From assembly GCF_003071065.1 (NCBI RefSeq), contig NZ_QCXX01000005.1, forward strand, positions 124,001 through 188,000: a stretch of DNA of 64,000 bases, read 5' to 3'. Position 1 is the first letter of the stretch; the number at the start of each line of letters is the position of its first letter. Source of the stretch: Sphingobacterium athyrii (GTDB taxonomy: Bacteria; Bacteroidota; Bacteroidia; Sphingobacteriales; Sphingobacteriaceae). The notes under the pieces are model-generated. The model searched no databases. It was given only the letters and a program-made list of their open reading frames with translations, and was not told where the DNA came from. A program made the position numbers and the translations under genes. Of the stretch, positions 45,388 through 54,320 are shown one piece after another.

Positions 45388-46167
45388 TTAGCGGGTTAAT
45401 ACTGAGATTACAGTAATTAATAAGCTGGCAATCGAAATAATGATATTTGTATTTGCCCCTAATTTTGAGTTGTTAATTTGGGCTTTATTTGGTTCAACAT
45501 AAATCACATCATTTTGCGCTAAATAATAATAGGGAGAATTTAATGTATTTTGTTGCGTTAAGTCTAAACGATGCATTGCTTTTTGACCATCGACTTCACG
45601 AATTAACATAACGTTTTCACGAACCCCACGAATGGTCATATCTCCGGCCATACCCAATGCTTCCAGAACGGTAATACGTTCAGTTGGCATAATAAAAGAT
45701 CCAGGTCTAGCAACTTCGCCTAGGACGGAAATTCGAAAATTGTTAAAATTGATATTGACGCCTGGATCCTTTATATATTGATTAAGTTCGGACCTAATCT
45801 TCTCTATAGCTTGAATCCTAGTTAGTCCCTTCACATAAACTTTACCCAACATTGGCAAAGTTATATTTCCTTTATCATCAACAGTATATGTTGGCTTCAT
45901 GGCCATATCTGATTGCTGAGTAATATTGGTAGTCATGGAACTTACAGGGTTGAAAGGCACTGTCACTTTTGGATCAGCGGCTGTCACAACAATCGTTAAA
46001 ATATCATTTGCTTGAATCCTTGGAATATATTGTTCATAGAGTGTATTGATCTGAGTAGAATCCGGTTGGAGATAAACCATATTCTTTCGAGACCCACAGG
46101 AGCAGATCAGTGCTAGTGATACCATACAAAACACTAAAGTTAAAGTGTATTTAGAAATTAATTGCAT
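45388..46167 (-). CDS. wza: Wza-like polysaccharide export lipoprotein
   Basis: 259 residues. Lipoprotein signal ends SLALICSCGSRKN (Cys23 or 25). Polysaccharide-export domain (about 45-140, YIPRIQANDILTIVVTAADP) followed by one SLBB domain (about 145-225, FRISVLGEVARPGSFIMPTE RITVLEALGMAGDM) and a C-terminal hydrophobic helix (NIIISIASLLITVISVL) that inserts in the outer membrane. It forms the export channel. Starts 6 bases before wzc, so the two are coupled; 254 bases without a gene separate it from the aminotransferase gene. Confidence 0.9.
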   Translation of the reverse strand: MQLISKYTLTLVFCMVSLALICSCGSRKNMVYLQPDSTQINTLYEQYIPRIQANDILTIVVTAADPKVTVPFNPVSSMTTNITQQSDMAMKPTYTVDDKGNITLPMLGKVYVKGLTRIQAIEKIRSELNQYIKDPGVNINFNNFRISVLGEVARPGSFIMPTERITVLEALGMAGDMTIRGVRENVMLIREVDGQKAMHRLDLTQQNTLNSPYYYLAQNDVIYVEPNKAQINNSKLGANTNIIISIASLLITVISVLTR

Positions 46168-46421
46168 GCGTTATTAATAATTATAAAATTTATCTTGTTA
46201 TTTCCGTGTCAAAAATAATCCTTTTATCCATAATGACATAAAATGATTGTTAAAATAGTAATAAAACTTTCTCACACTATCAAGATTAGTGCCGAAAAAT
46301 CCTCGTGGTAAATTTCAAAAATCAAGAATTTATATCTGGTGCCAATAAAATTCACTCTTAAAATGATTTGGTTCGCTCAAAACTAAACAAATCTAAAATC
46401 CGATTTCCCAAGATATCCTAC

Positions 46422-47564
46422 TTACACTCCCTGACTCAGCAGTTTATTTACAACTTGACTTATACGTTGTCTATCCGAATCTGTCAGATTAGTACCCGAT
46501 GGTAAACATAGTCCTTGCTCAAATAGTCGTTCTGCTACCATATGTCCATAATATAGAGCTTCACTGAATACTGGTTGCAAATGCATAGGTTTCCATAAAG
46601 GGCGAGACTCAATATTATCTTCCAATAACGCTAATCTTAGATCTTCGCGCGTAAATCCAGCTAAAAGTGGGTCAACAACAATTGCTGACAACCAATGATT
46701 TGAGTAAAAATCTTCCGATGGCTCAGTAAAAACCTTTACCCCAGAAAAATCAGCAAATAACTCTACATAAAATTGGGTCATAGCACGACGTGATTCAACA
46801 CGTTGTTCTAGTACTTCCATTTGACCACGTCCTATACCTGCACAAATATTAGACATACGATAGTTGAAGCCTATATGCGAATGCTGATAATGCGGAGCGT
46901 TATCTCGAGCTTGCGTAGATAAAAACACGGCCTTCTCCTTATCCTCATGAGTATGACAAACCAATGCTCCCCCACCAGAAGTTGTGATAATTTTATTTCC
47001 GTTAAAACTCAAGACTCCAAAACGTCCAAATGTTCCACAAGCTTTACCTTTATATTTAGAACCTAAAGCTTCTGCCGCATCTTCTATAACTGGAACTTCA
47101 AATTCTTCAGCAATGGCTATAATTTCATCCATTTTTGCAGGCATTCCATATAAATGCACAACAATAATTGCTTTAGGCTTTTTCCCATTACGTATACGAT
47201 CATTAATAGCTTCTCTAAGAGCAATTGGGCACATATTCCATGTATCTGCTTCAGAATCAACGAATACAGGAATAGCGCCTTGATATGCAATAGGATTTGC
47301 TGAAGCAGAGAATGTCATAGACTGACAAATCACCTCATCACCATAGCCAACACCGCACTCAATTAACGCCAAATGCAACGCTGCTGTTCCTGCCGATAAT
47401 GCAGCAACCTTAACATCAGTTTTTAAAAAATGCTCCAAGTCCTGCTCAAATCCATTCACATTGGGACCCAAAGGGGCTACCCAATTATTATCAAATGCAT
47501 CATGAATATATTTCAACTCATTTCCCCCCATATGGGGGGACGAAAGCCATATTTTATTTGACAT
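46422..47564 (-). CDS. PglE-like DegT/DnrJ/EryC1 aminotransferase
   Basis: 380 residues. PLP-dependent nucleotide-sugar aminotransferase: AALSAGTAALHLALIECGVG (about 55), the Asp pair in VIEDAAEALGSKYKG (about 159) and the PLP lysine in SFNGNKIITTSGGGALV (about 186). In the PglF-PglE-PglD pathway it aminates the 4-keto sugar made by PglF. The order pglC-pglD-pglE here matches a bacillosamine cassette. Starts 18 bases after the pglD-like gene. Confidence 0.85.
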   Translation of the reverse strand: MSNKIWLSSPHMGGNELKYIHDAFDNNWVAPLGPNVNGFEQDLEHFLKTDVKVAALSAGTAALHLALIECGVGYGDEVICQSMTFSASANPIAYQGAIPVFVDSEADTWNMCPIALREAINDRIRNGKKPKAIIVVHLYGMPAKMDEIIAIAEEFEVPVIEDAAEALGSKYKGKACGTFGRFGVLSFNGNKIITTSGGGALVCHTHEDKEKAVFLSTQARDNAPHYQHSHIGFNYRMSNICAGIGRGQMEVLEQRVESRRAMTQFYVELFADFSGVKVFTEPSEDFYSNHWLSAIVVDPLLAGFTREDLRLALLEDNIESRPLWKPMHLQPVFSEALYYGHMVAERLFEQGLCLPSGTNLTDSDRQRISQVVNKLLSQGV

Positions 47565-47582
47565 AACAGTAAAAATTTATTT

Positions 47583-48173
47583 TTATTTCTTTATTATTCT
47601 CCCTGGATTACCTACAACCGTACAACCATCTGGCACATCTCTAATAATTACAGCACCCGCCCCGATTGTACACCATTTACCTACTTTTATTCCTTGTATT
47701 ACGCATGCTCCAACCCCTATATGGGTACCTTCTCCTATCGAAACTGTTCCTGCTAAGGCCACATTCGGTGATAAATGTACAAAATCCTCGATAATACAAT
47801 CGTGATCAATTGAAGCATTGGTATTAACAATACAATGATTACCGACTTGAGCATCTGTATTTATAGTCACACCAGCCATAATTACCGTTCCATTCCCGAT
47901 CATAGCGCGAGTCGAAATTTGAGATTGGGGATGAATCAAAGTAACAAATGCATTTTTAAGAACAATTGCTAATTTTTTGCGAACGGCATTATTTCCAATC
48001 GCTATCACGCATTTTTCCTTATTACCAATTTTTGCAACGATGGGATAGTTCCATATTTGTTTTTTTGTTGGCTCATCTTCGCAAAAAGTCAATTCTTCAT
48101 AATAATTTAGCTCAGCTAGTTCAGCTATTACCTTCGCATGCCCACCTGCGCCATATAAAACCAATTTATTCAT
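47583..48173 (-). CDS. PglD/NeuD-like sugar acetyltransferase
   Basis: 196 residues. N-terminal PGB-type Rossmann half (LVLYGAGGHAKVIAELAEL) and a C-terminal left-handed beta-helix with hexapeptide repeats (IGNGTVIMAGVTINTDAQVG, IGEGTHIGVGACVIQGI, IGAGAVIIRDVPDGC). The catalytic His lies in ASIDHDCIIEDF (about 121). It would acetylate the 4-amino group of the UDP-sugar. Start codon overlaps the end of the pglC-like gene by 8 bases. Confidence 0.88.
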   Translation of the reverse strand: MNKLVLYGAGGHAKVIAELAELNYYEELTFCEDEPTKKQIWNYPIVAKIGNKEKCVIAIGNNAVRKKLAIVLKNAFVTLIHPQSQISTRAMIGNGTVIMAGVTINTDAQVGNHCIVNTNASIDHDCIIEDFVHLSPNVALAGTVSIGEGTHIGVGACVIQGIKVGKWCTIGAGAVIIRDVPDGCTVVGNPGRIIKK

Positions 48174-48777
48174 TATTATTTCCCTTAAAAGCCTCCATAG
48201 TTGCCTGACCCTCTGCAGAAATTCCCTCTCTTACAAACACTTTTTTAATTGTCAAAAAGAAAATCTTTAAATCCAATAAAAAGGACAGGTGATCTACATA
48301 CCATACATCATATTTAAATTTCTGATCCCAAGAAATAGCGTTTCGGCCATTCACTTGTGCCCACCCTGTAATTCCTGGGCGGACCTCATGTCTTCGCTTT
48401 TGAAAATCGTTGTATAATGGCAAATACTGAACCAATAATGGTCGAGGCCCTATTAAAGACATATCACCTTTAAGCACATTGATAAGCTGAGGAATCTCAT
48501 CAAGAGATGTTTTTCGAACAAATGCCCCAATAGGGGTCAAACGATCGGCATCAGGTAATAAATTTCCCAGCACATCTTTCTTATCGTTCATTGTTTTAAA
48601 TTTAATGATAAGAAATATCTTATTTTTTACACCTGGCCTAGTTTGAAAAAAGAAGGGTTTACCATTATTCGCAAAAAATAGGCCAATTGTTACCAAAATA
48701 AATATCGGGCTTAATATAAATAAACCTACAAAGGCTACCAGGAAATCAAGGACTCTTTTAAAAATTAATTTATACAT
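48166..48777 (-). CDS. PglC-like initiating phosphoglycosyl transferase
   Basis: 203 residues, the small monotopic form. One membrane helix (about 9-31, VLDFLVAFVGLFILSPIFIL) then the catalytic domain: KIFLIIKFKTMNDKKD (about 52), LTPIGAFVRKTSLDEIPQL (about 80, with the Asp-Glu pair), GDMSLIGPRPLLVQYLP (about 105) and RHEVRPGITGWAQVNGRNAI. It moves a UDP-sugar phosphate, probably di-N-acetylbacillosamine given its neighbours, onto undecaprenyl phosphate and so starts repeat-unit synthesis. Confidence 0.9.
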   Translation of the reverse strand: MYKLIFKRVLDFLVAFVGLFILSPIFILVTIGLFFANNGKPFFFQTRPGVKNKIFLIIKFKTMNDKKDVLGNLLPDADRLTPIGAFVRKTSLDEIPQLINVLKGDMSLIGPRPLLVQYLPLYNDFQKRRHEVRPGITGWAQVNGRNAISWDQKFKYDVWYVDHLSFLLDLKIFFLTIKKVFVREGISAEGQATMEAFKGNNNE

Positions 48778-48784
48778 AATTTTA

Positions 48785-49981
48785 TCATTTCATAACCCGC
48801 TCTATAACTTCAACAAATTGCTTTGCTAAAATAGATTTATCATATTTATTTTCTGCTAACCATCGGGATTTTTCTCCCATTTCGGCAACTATGGACGGGT
48901 TAGATTGCAAATACTTAATTTTCTCTACAAGTTGTACAGGTTGAACGGGGTTTACATAGAAACCGCAATTAAACTTTTCTACAAGCTCCTTCGTCCAACC
49001 CGCAGAATTTACTATAATTGGTTTTCCGGCAGATAATGAATCAAAAAGTTTATTTGGAGAATTCGTATATAAAATTGGCAAATCTAGAAAAGAGACAATA
49101 GATACATCCGAAAAGTTTACTATCTCTGATACATCTTTCATCGGAAATTTACCCAAAAATTTCACATTGTTCAAACCATATTCTATCACTTTCTCTTTTA
49201 ATGTATGCTCCGTCGCCCCCCCTCCAACAAAGAGAAACTCAACGGTCGAGTCTTCGGCAAGTATCTTTGCAGATTCAATAATCGCATGTGCCCCATTGGC
49301 TAAGCCTAAAGAACCGAAATGCACAACTTTGAAAGTATCCATATCTAAACCTAGGTCTGATATTTTTTGTAAGTTCTTTTCCCTTGGCCAAAACTCATCT
49401 TTTTTTGACATGTTCGGAATCATGGACGTACGATCCTTGGATATATATTTTAAGACACCATCCTCCATACCCGGGGAAAGAGCAATTACATGTTTTGCAT
49501 TTCTATAAATCGTTTTCTCTAAAATAACGGCTAATTTTCTAATAAATTTATTCTTCAATGCTCCCATTTGAATAGGAACTTCTGGCCAAAGATCTCTTAC
49601 CTCAAATATGTATGGAATCCTTTTAAACCGTTTTAATAATAAAGCCGGAATTCCAACCGTAAGTGGTGTAGATGTGGCAAAGACCAAATCTATGTCTTTA
49701 TGCTTTAAAGAATAAAGACTAGCTTTGTATATAAAAGCCATAAAGGATTTTAATCGCGCTAAAATAGACATGCTCTGGCTGTAGCGAATATTAAAATATT
49801 TTACTTTTATTCCATCTATAATTATTTCCTGCTCTTCATCGTATAATGAATCATCATCCCCCGCCGTAACAATAGTTACACAATGTCCGTTTTTGATCAG
49901 TTCTTGCGCCAACCAATACGACCGAGTTCCTCCGGGTTGTTTGGGGGTCTTAAAGTACTGATGGATGTATAATATGTTCAT
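48785..49981 (-). CDS. GT4-family glycosyltransferase (WbuB-like)
   Basis: 398 residues, two Rossmann halves. N-terminal IHQYFKTPKQPGGTRSYWLA (about 5) and C-terminal GSLGLANGAHAIIESAKILA (about 226), VEFLFVGGGATEHTLKEKV and a donor-binding SPNKLFDSLSAGKPIIVNSA (about 310-330, with the E-type position replaced). The layout matches WbuB, which adds fucosamine-type sugars. Stop codon 7 bases before the pglC-like gene. Four bases overlap the upstream transferase. Confidence 0.85.
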   Translation of the reverse strand: MNILYIHQYFKTPKQPGGTRSYWLAQELIKNGHCVTIVTAGDDDSLYDEEQEIIIDGIKVKYFNIRYSQSMSILARLKSFMAFIYKASLYSLKHKDIDLVFATSTPLTVGIPALLLKRFKRIPYIFEVRDLWPEVPIQMGALKNKFIRKLAVILEKTIYRNAKHVIALSPGMEDGVLKYISKDRTSMIPNMSKKDEFWPREKNLQKISDLGLDMDTFKVVHFGSLGLANGAHAIIESAKILAEDSTVEFLFVGGGATEHTLKEKVIEYGLNNVKFLGKFPMKDVSEIVNFSDVSIVSFLDLPILYTNSPNKLFDSLSAGKPIIVNSAGWTKELVEKFNCGFYVNPVQPVQLVEKIKYLQSNPSIVAEMGEKSRWLAENKYDKSILAKQFVEVIERVMK

Positions 49982-51075
49982 AATATAGCTTTAATTTCTC
50001 CTATTGACTTTTCTAAAGAAAATAATTCTCTAGATACCTTTAAGCATTCATTTGCCATTTCTAAGTAATCATTGTTAGCGTTAAAATCTAAAAGAGAATT
50101 TTTTAGCTCATCAAAATCATCATTAAAATAACGACCTAGCTTATAGGAATCGAACAAATCGTCTGGACTGGAATTTAGTGAATAGACAGGAACTCCCCTT
50201 AACCAAGACTGTATAAAAACGTTTGAGAAACCTTCGCTTTTACTTGTATTTAAGGTTAGGTATGCCTCCTTCTCCAAAAAATTATTTACAAAACTGTTCT
50301 CCTGCTCCCCGAGATATTCTACATTTTTTAATGATTCAATAGTTTCCATCAACTTAAATCCATATTCCCCCTCTTCGATACGACCAATAATATAAAACCT
50401 AAAATCTTTTAAATTCTCACATAATTTAGCAAGTTCGAGATATAGTTCCAATCTTTTGACAGGCCTAGAACTTCCAATCCAAACAATACTTTTAATTCGA
50501 GCTTGTATTTTGCTATTTAAACATTCATTATAGCTAAAATCCGGAACCGGATGCATATTATAAATCTGTAATACTGGGGCTATCTTTAAATTATTTAATA
50601 ATTTTGTTTGTTCCCTATTTTGGGTAATAAATTTTGTTGTAGCCAGATTTAATCCATTGAAAAGATATTTCCTTATGTATGTAGAAAGATTTTTACCATC
50701 AAACAGTAAACTGTATTTATCTGCTACATGTATATAATGAGGAATTGACCTGTTGTTAGCATATTGCGACAAATGATATGAAAAAGAATTAAGAATTCTT
50801 TGGTAGATAGCATCTGGCCTCTCATTTTTCAAAATCCTATTGATTTCCCAAGCTAGCGGATAATAAAGCGTGGCTTTGTTTAATAGCAAGTTATAATTCA
50901 ATTGATAAACTTTAAATTCATCATGATGAATTACTTCATTAGCTATATGATTATTACTAACTGATATAAAAAAAATATCGTGCTCTTTAGAAAGCTCTTC
51001 AGCAATCAATTTTGATTGATATTCCGCCCCCCCTTTTACAAATGGATAATATCCAATAAAAAAGCATAATTTCAT
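49978..51075 (-). CDS. GT4-family glycosyltransferase
   Basis: 365 residues, GT-B fold. N-terminal CFFIGYYPFVKGGAEYQSKL, then IVWIGSSRPVKRLELYLELA (about 197), FYIIGRIEEGEYGF, and NTSKSEGFSNVFIQSWLRGV (about 278) with the Glu-x-x-Ser-E-G-F donor-site pattern common in GT4. Acceptor and donor cannot be told from sequence. ATG overlaps the stop codon of the upstream gene, and its own stop overlaps the next start, so the three transferases are translationally coupled. The stretch is strikingly AT-rich. Confidence 0.82.
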   Translation of the reverse strand: MKLCFFIGYYPFVKGGAEYQSKLIAEELSKEHDIFFISVSNNHIANEVIHHDEFKVYQLNYNLLLNKATLYYPLAWEINRILKNERPDAIYQRILNSFSYHLSQYANNRSIPHYIHVADKYSLLFDGKNLSTYIRKYLFNGLNLATTKFITQNREQTKLLNNLKIAPVLQIYNMHPVPDFSYNECLNSKIQARIKSIVWIGSSRPVKRLELYLELAKLCENLKDFRFYIIGRIEEGEYGFKLMETIESLKNVEYLGEQENSFVNNFLEKEAYLTLNTSKSEGFSNVFIQSWLRGVPVYSLNSSPDDLFDSYKLGRYFNDDFDELKNSLLDFNANNDYLEMANECLKVSRELFSLEKSIGEIKAIL

Positions 51076-51872
51076 TATTTGTTAACCTTTCTTTTACCTT
51101 CCACCATACATTTAATTTTCTGCCCGAATGTCAGCTCACTACCAAATTTTTTATAATTTTTGAGCAAAAATATCAAACTGTAAAACATACTAAAATTATT
51201 AAATAGAATATTGAAAAGGGCTCCCTTAGAAATAAAATAATCTTTGTTGAACCCTTTGAACCATGAACTTTCACTTAAATCAATATTTAATATTATTGCA
51301 GGATAATAGTAAACTTTCAAACCCTTGTCGAGGCAGTCCTTTAAGAATATATTTTCTTCTCCAGATGAAAAGCTCCCCGATCCAGAACCAAAGCGTTCAT
51401 CAAAATATATATTATTATCTTTTATTGACTGAACTCTAAATGTTATCAAAACAGATGATACTTTTAATATATCAAAGAAACTAAGTCTTCGTGAATTTTT
51501 TCCGAAATCATGCAATTTTCTAACATTCGATCCAAAGGAATTCGCCTTAAATATTATTATGTCAGCATCTTGATTTTCGGCATAAGCTTTGTTAATAATC
51601 TCTTGATAGTTAGAAACATATGTCAAATCATCATCGGCGATTACACCGATATCACCACTTGCACATTGAATAGCCTTGTTTCTACTTCTACTAAGCCCCT
51701 TCTCGTTTAAGCTGACAAATATACTTGAATCTCTTTGATAATTAACAAGGCAATCCGTAGCTATCTGGTTAACTACAACATAATCATCTCCAACATTCAT
51801 ATTTTTTAAGAATGAATCATCAGATCTGTTCATCGTCGAGATTAAAGCTTGTATTTTCATAATTTTTGACAT
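51075..51872 (-). CDS. GT2-like glycosyltransferase
   Basis: 265 residues, GT-A fold, no membrane segment except a weak C-terminal helix. N-terminal IQALISTMNRSDDSFLKNM (start could also be the second Met at 51860) with NEKGLSRSRNKAIQCASGDI (about 56) and the Asp-Asp pair in IGVIADDDLTYVSNYQEI (about 74). RFGSGSGSFSSGEENIFLKD (about 161) fits the acceptor-loop and catalytic-base area of GT2. A single gene overlap of 1 base joins it to the GT4 gene. Confidence 0.8.
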   Translation of the reverse strand: MSKIMKIQALISTMNRSDDSFLKNMNVGDDYVVVNQIATDCLVNYQRDSSIFVSLNEKGLSRSRNKAIQCASGDIGVIADDDLTYVSNYQEIINKAYAENQDADIIIFKANSFGSNVRKLHDFGKNSRRLSFFDILKVSSVLITFRVQSIKDNNIYFDERFGSGSGSFSSGEENIFLKDCLDKGLKVYYYPAIILNIDLSESSWFKGFNKDYFISKGALFNILFNNFSMFYSLIFLLKNYKKFGSELTFGQKIKCMVEGKRKVNK

Positions 51873-52031
51873 TCTCTCTAAATTCCTTACATTTTTGTCT
51901 AACCAAGGTTAAAAAAAACTGGATATTATAATAACCAATTACATAACCTTTTTATAGCATATTTTCCATTCAATCTTTCCTTTAAAACATATAACGGATA
52001 AGACACTAATCGTAATAAACTAATCTCAACC

Positions 52032-53264
52032 CTATGAAGACCAATAAGAAGAAGAATATACCTTTGTCTCAATTATCCCTGGTAAAGATTTATAAAAAAT
52101 CACCGAATTATAGACTCTATACTCTCTTCCCATAATAAATGACGGAATGATGCTTAACAATACATAGATAATTATCAACCTATAAACGTCTCGAAGTGAA
52201 CTCCTCACCCTGTATATAGAATAAATGATTAAAAAAGAAATCAAATATATGTAAAGCAAGTGGACTCGGGAAAAGATATATGTTGTTGAAGTAAATATCA
52301 TGAATCCATGAAACATCAGAAAAAATCTTAAGAACATTCCCTCCCCATTTGAAATTTTCATCACATTTTTAAGCCGATAATTTAAAAAGAAACCCAACAT
52401 TATTAAAGGGATGATCACCAAAAAAAAACGGAAACCCGCTCCTGAATAAATTGAAGTTTCAACTTCATTCATAATATATGATTCAATTTTTTCGTTGATC
52501 AAAAATCCAAATTTACCAAGCTTTGTAAAAGCCAAGGAAAGATTCAATATTATTAGCTTTGTAAAAGGAGAAATTATAACCAATCCCCAATAAATCTTGT
52601 TCAATTTGGGCAGCGCTAACATCTGTGATATAAAGTATATTACTACAAAGGGCAATAAAGAAAAATGAATGAATATAGGGATTACAAACAAAATCTTATA
52701 AAAAAGTGAAGAGTCTTTAAAATCCTTCAATGAAAGAAGATAAAAGAATACCATCAATGCTGTACCATTTCTTACACCACTAAAAGTCCATGGGACAGTC
52801 AGAGAAAAAGACATTAACAACAAAATAATTAAGCAATACCGCTGATATTTTACACCTATAAATCGAAATACCAGATTTTTCAGACTTAAAAATAAAAATA
52901 AATAAAAGGGGAAGGCTGAAATAAAGCCAACTATTTGATTATTAAATTTCAGTTTACTAAATAAAAAATACAAAAATTGATAAATATAATCAACACTTGT
53001 TTGCTTTGACAATAAGAATAAAAATTGGCCAAATGAATAATACTTGTATTGGTTAAATACCTCTAAATGCCTGATAAAATCAAACCCTTTACCCGGTATG
53101 AAAGTATAACCAAAAAATCCAAACCAAAGTGCAATAAAAAATAACAGTACCTCAACCTTTAACCCTTGCTGAAATATTAGCAAGAAACTAATAATACAGC
53201 ACAAAAAAGGATTAATAAGGAAAATGAGACTTAAAATGATTATTAAAGGAAACTTTGCGTACAT
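52032..53264 (-). CDS. Wzy-like polysaccharide polymerase (EpsG family-like)
   Basis: 410 residues with ten or more predicted membrane helices spread over the whole length. A basic periplasmic-loop stretch (GFDFIRHLEVFNQYKYYSFG, about 58) and VPWTFSGVRNGTALMVFFYL (about 157, with the conserved Arg-Asn) fit EpsG-type or Wzy-type polymerases, which join repeat units at the periplasmic face. It lies among transferases and the flippase gene. Very AT-rich, typical of polymerase genes gained with the cluster. Confidence 0.75.
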   Translation of the reverse strand: MYAKFPLIIILSLIFLINPFLCCIISFLLIFQQGLKVEVLLFFIALWFGFFGYTFIPGKGFDFIRHLEVFNQYKYYSFGQFLFLLSKQTSVDYIYQFLYFLFSKLKFNNQIVGFISAFPFYLFLFLSLKNLVFRFIGVKYQRYCLIILLLMSFSLTVPWTFSGVRNGTALMVFFYLLSLKDFKDSSLFYKILFVIPIFIHFSLLPFVVIYFISQMLALPKLNKIYWGLVIISPFTKLIILNLSLAFTKLGKFGFLINEKIESYIMNEVETSIYSGAGFRFFLVIIPLIMLGFFLNYRLKNVMKISNGEGMFLRFFLMFHGFMIFTSTTYIFSRVHLLYIYLISFLIIYSIYRVRSSLRDVYRLIIIYVLLSIIPSFIMGREYRVYNSVIFYKSLPGIIETKVYSSSYWSS

Positions 53265-53276
53265 ATGAACGAAGTT

Positions 53277-54311
53277 TTAACGGTTCAAATAATACTCATT
53301 CAAAGCCATATTGGACAGATATTGAGCTATATTTAGCTCACTTTTTGGTCTAAAGTTAACAAAATCATTTTGCAGTTCTTTATTAAATCGTCCATACATA
53401 ATAAACCCATCGCTTATATTCATTGTTTTGCTTCCGCCCTGTAAGTACAAACTCATATGATCCTTGTGAAAGCTATTATCATAAAATGCAGTATAAAAGC
53501 TTCTTAAGACTTTATTTAGTTTCTTGTTGTATCTTTCTCTATGAAACATATACCCAACTAGAGCATTAGCATGTGGCAAATCTTGTTCAAGGTAATTAGG
53601 GGAATTAAGATTTGTATTAACCGACTTCGTACGATTTACATTACCTAATCTTTTAAGCAAAATATCATCAAAATTATCAAATACTATTTTATATTTATTT
53701 TTCTTTGTAATCAGATATAGATCGAAACAGATTCGTGCCCAATGAGAGCGCATATGCAAATTTGATCTATAAATATGATCTCTTCCTCTTGAGTACCACT
53801 TTTCAAAAATGTTTTTTTCCGTAAAATTCAGAATTAAATTGTAATCGTTTTTATATTTCCTCTTTAAACGAGCGTCATTATTTATTATTAATAAAATTTC
53901 GGTGACATATCTCCAGCAATATGACTCGAATAGTGGGTATTCCTTTCCGTCATTTCCACTTTCTGGATGAGAATGATTAGCCCAACCCAAATATTGATCC
54001 TTAAATTGACTTTTACCAAATTTATTAGAGGGGTCAGTATGCTGAATCAACTGTTTGATAAGTTTAAGATTGCAATCTAAATAATAATCATCTTTGGTTA
54101 TCGAATAAATATTGTTTACTGAATTTATAAAGGGCCCTAAAATATATAAATTCCAACTATCCTTGGAACTTGCCAATTTATTTGCCGTAGAATAAAAACT
54201 GGTAAAATTATTTTTATATTCCTGCAAACTACTCTTTTGGCTGAGAACCTGAAAATGAAACGCGAATGTCAAACTCACCGTTAGTACTAATATCTTTTGA
54301 ATTTGCTTCAT
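53277..54311 (-). CDS. Secreted helical protein, possible polysaccharide lyase or hydrolase
   Basis: 344 residues. Signal peptide (ILVLTVSLTFAFHFQVLSQ). No family recognised with confidence. The order HSHPESGNDGKEYPLFESYC (about 112), NLHMRSHWARICFDLYLITK (about 184) and DLPHANALVGYMFHRE (about 246) within a helical background resembles the (alpha/alpha)-toroid of alginate-lyase-like enzymes, with His and Arg/Asn in plausible active-site places. Its location between polymerase and amidotransferase genes suggests trimming or editing of the polymer in the periplasm. Confidence 0.5.
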   Translation of the reverse strand: MKQIQKILVLTVSLTFAFHFQVLSQKSSLQEYKNNFTSFYSTANKLASSKDSWNLYILGPFINSVNNIYSITKDDYYLDCNLKLIKQLIQHTDPSNKFGKSQFKDQYLGWANHSHPESGNDGKEYPLFESYCWRYVTEILLIINNDARLKRKYKNDYNLILNFTEKNIFEKWYSRGRDHIYRSNLHMRSHWARICFDLYLITKKNKYKIVFDNFDDILLKRLGNVNRTKSVNTNLNSPNYLEQDLPHANALVGYMFHRERYNKKLNKVLRSFYTAFYDNSFHKDHMSLYLQGGSKTMNISDGFIMYGRFNKELQNDFVNFRPKSELNIAQYLSNMALNEYYLNR

Positions 54312-54320
54312 AATGTACTA

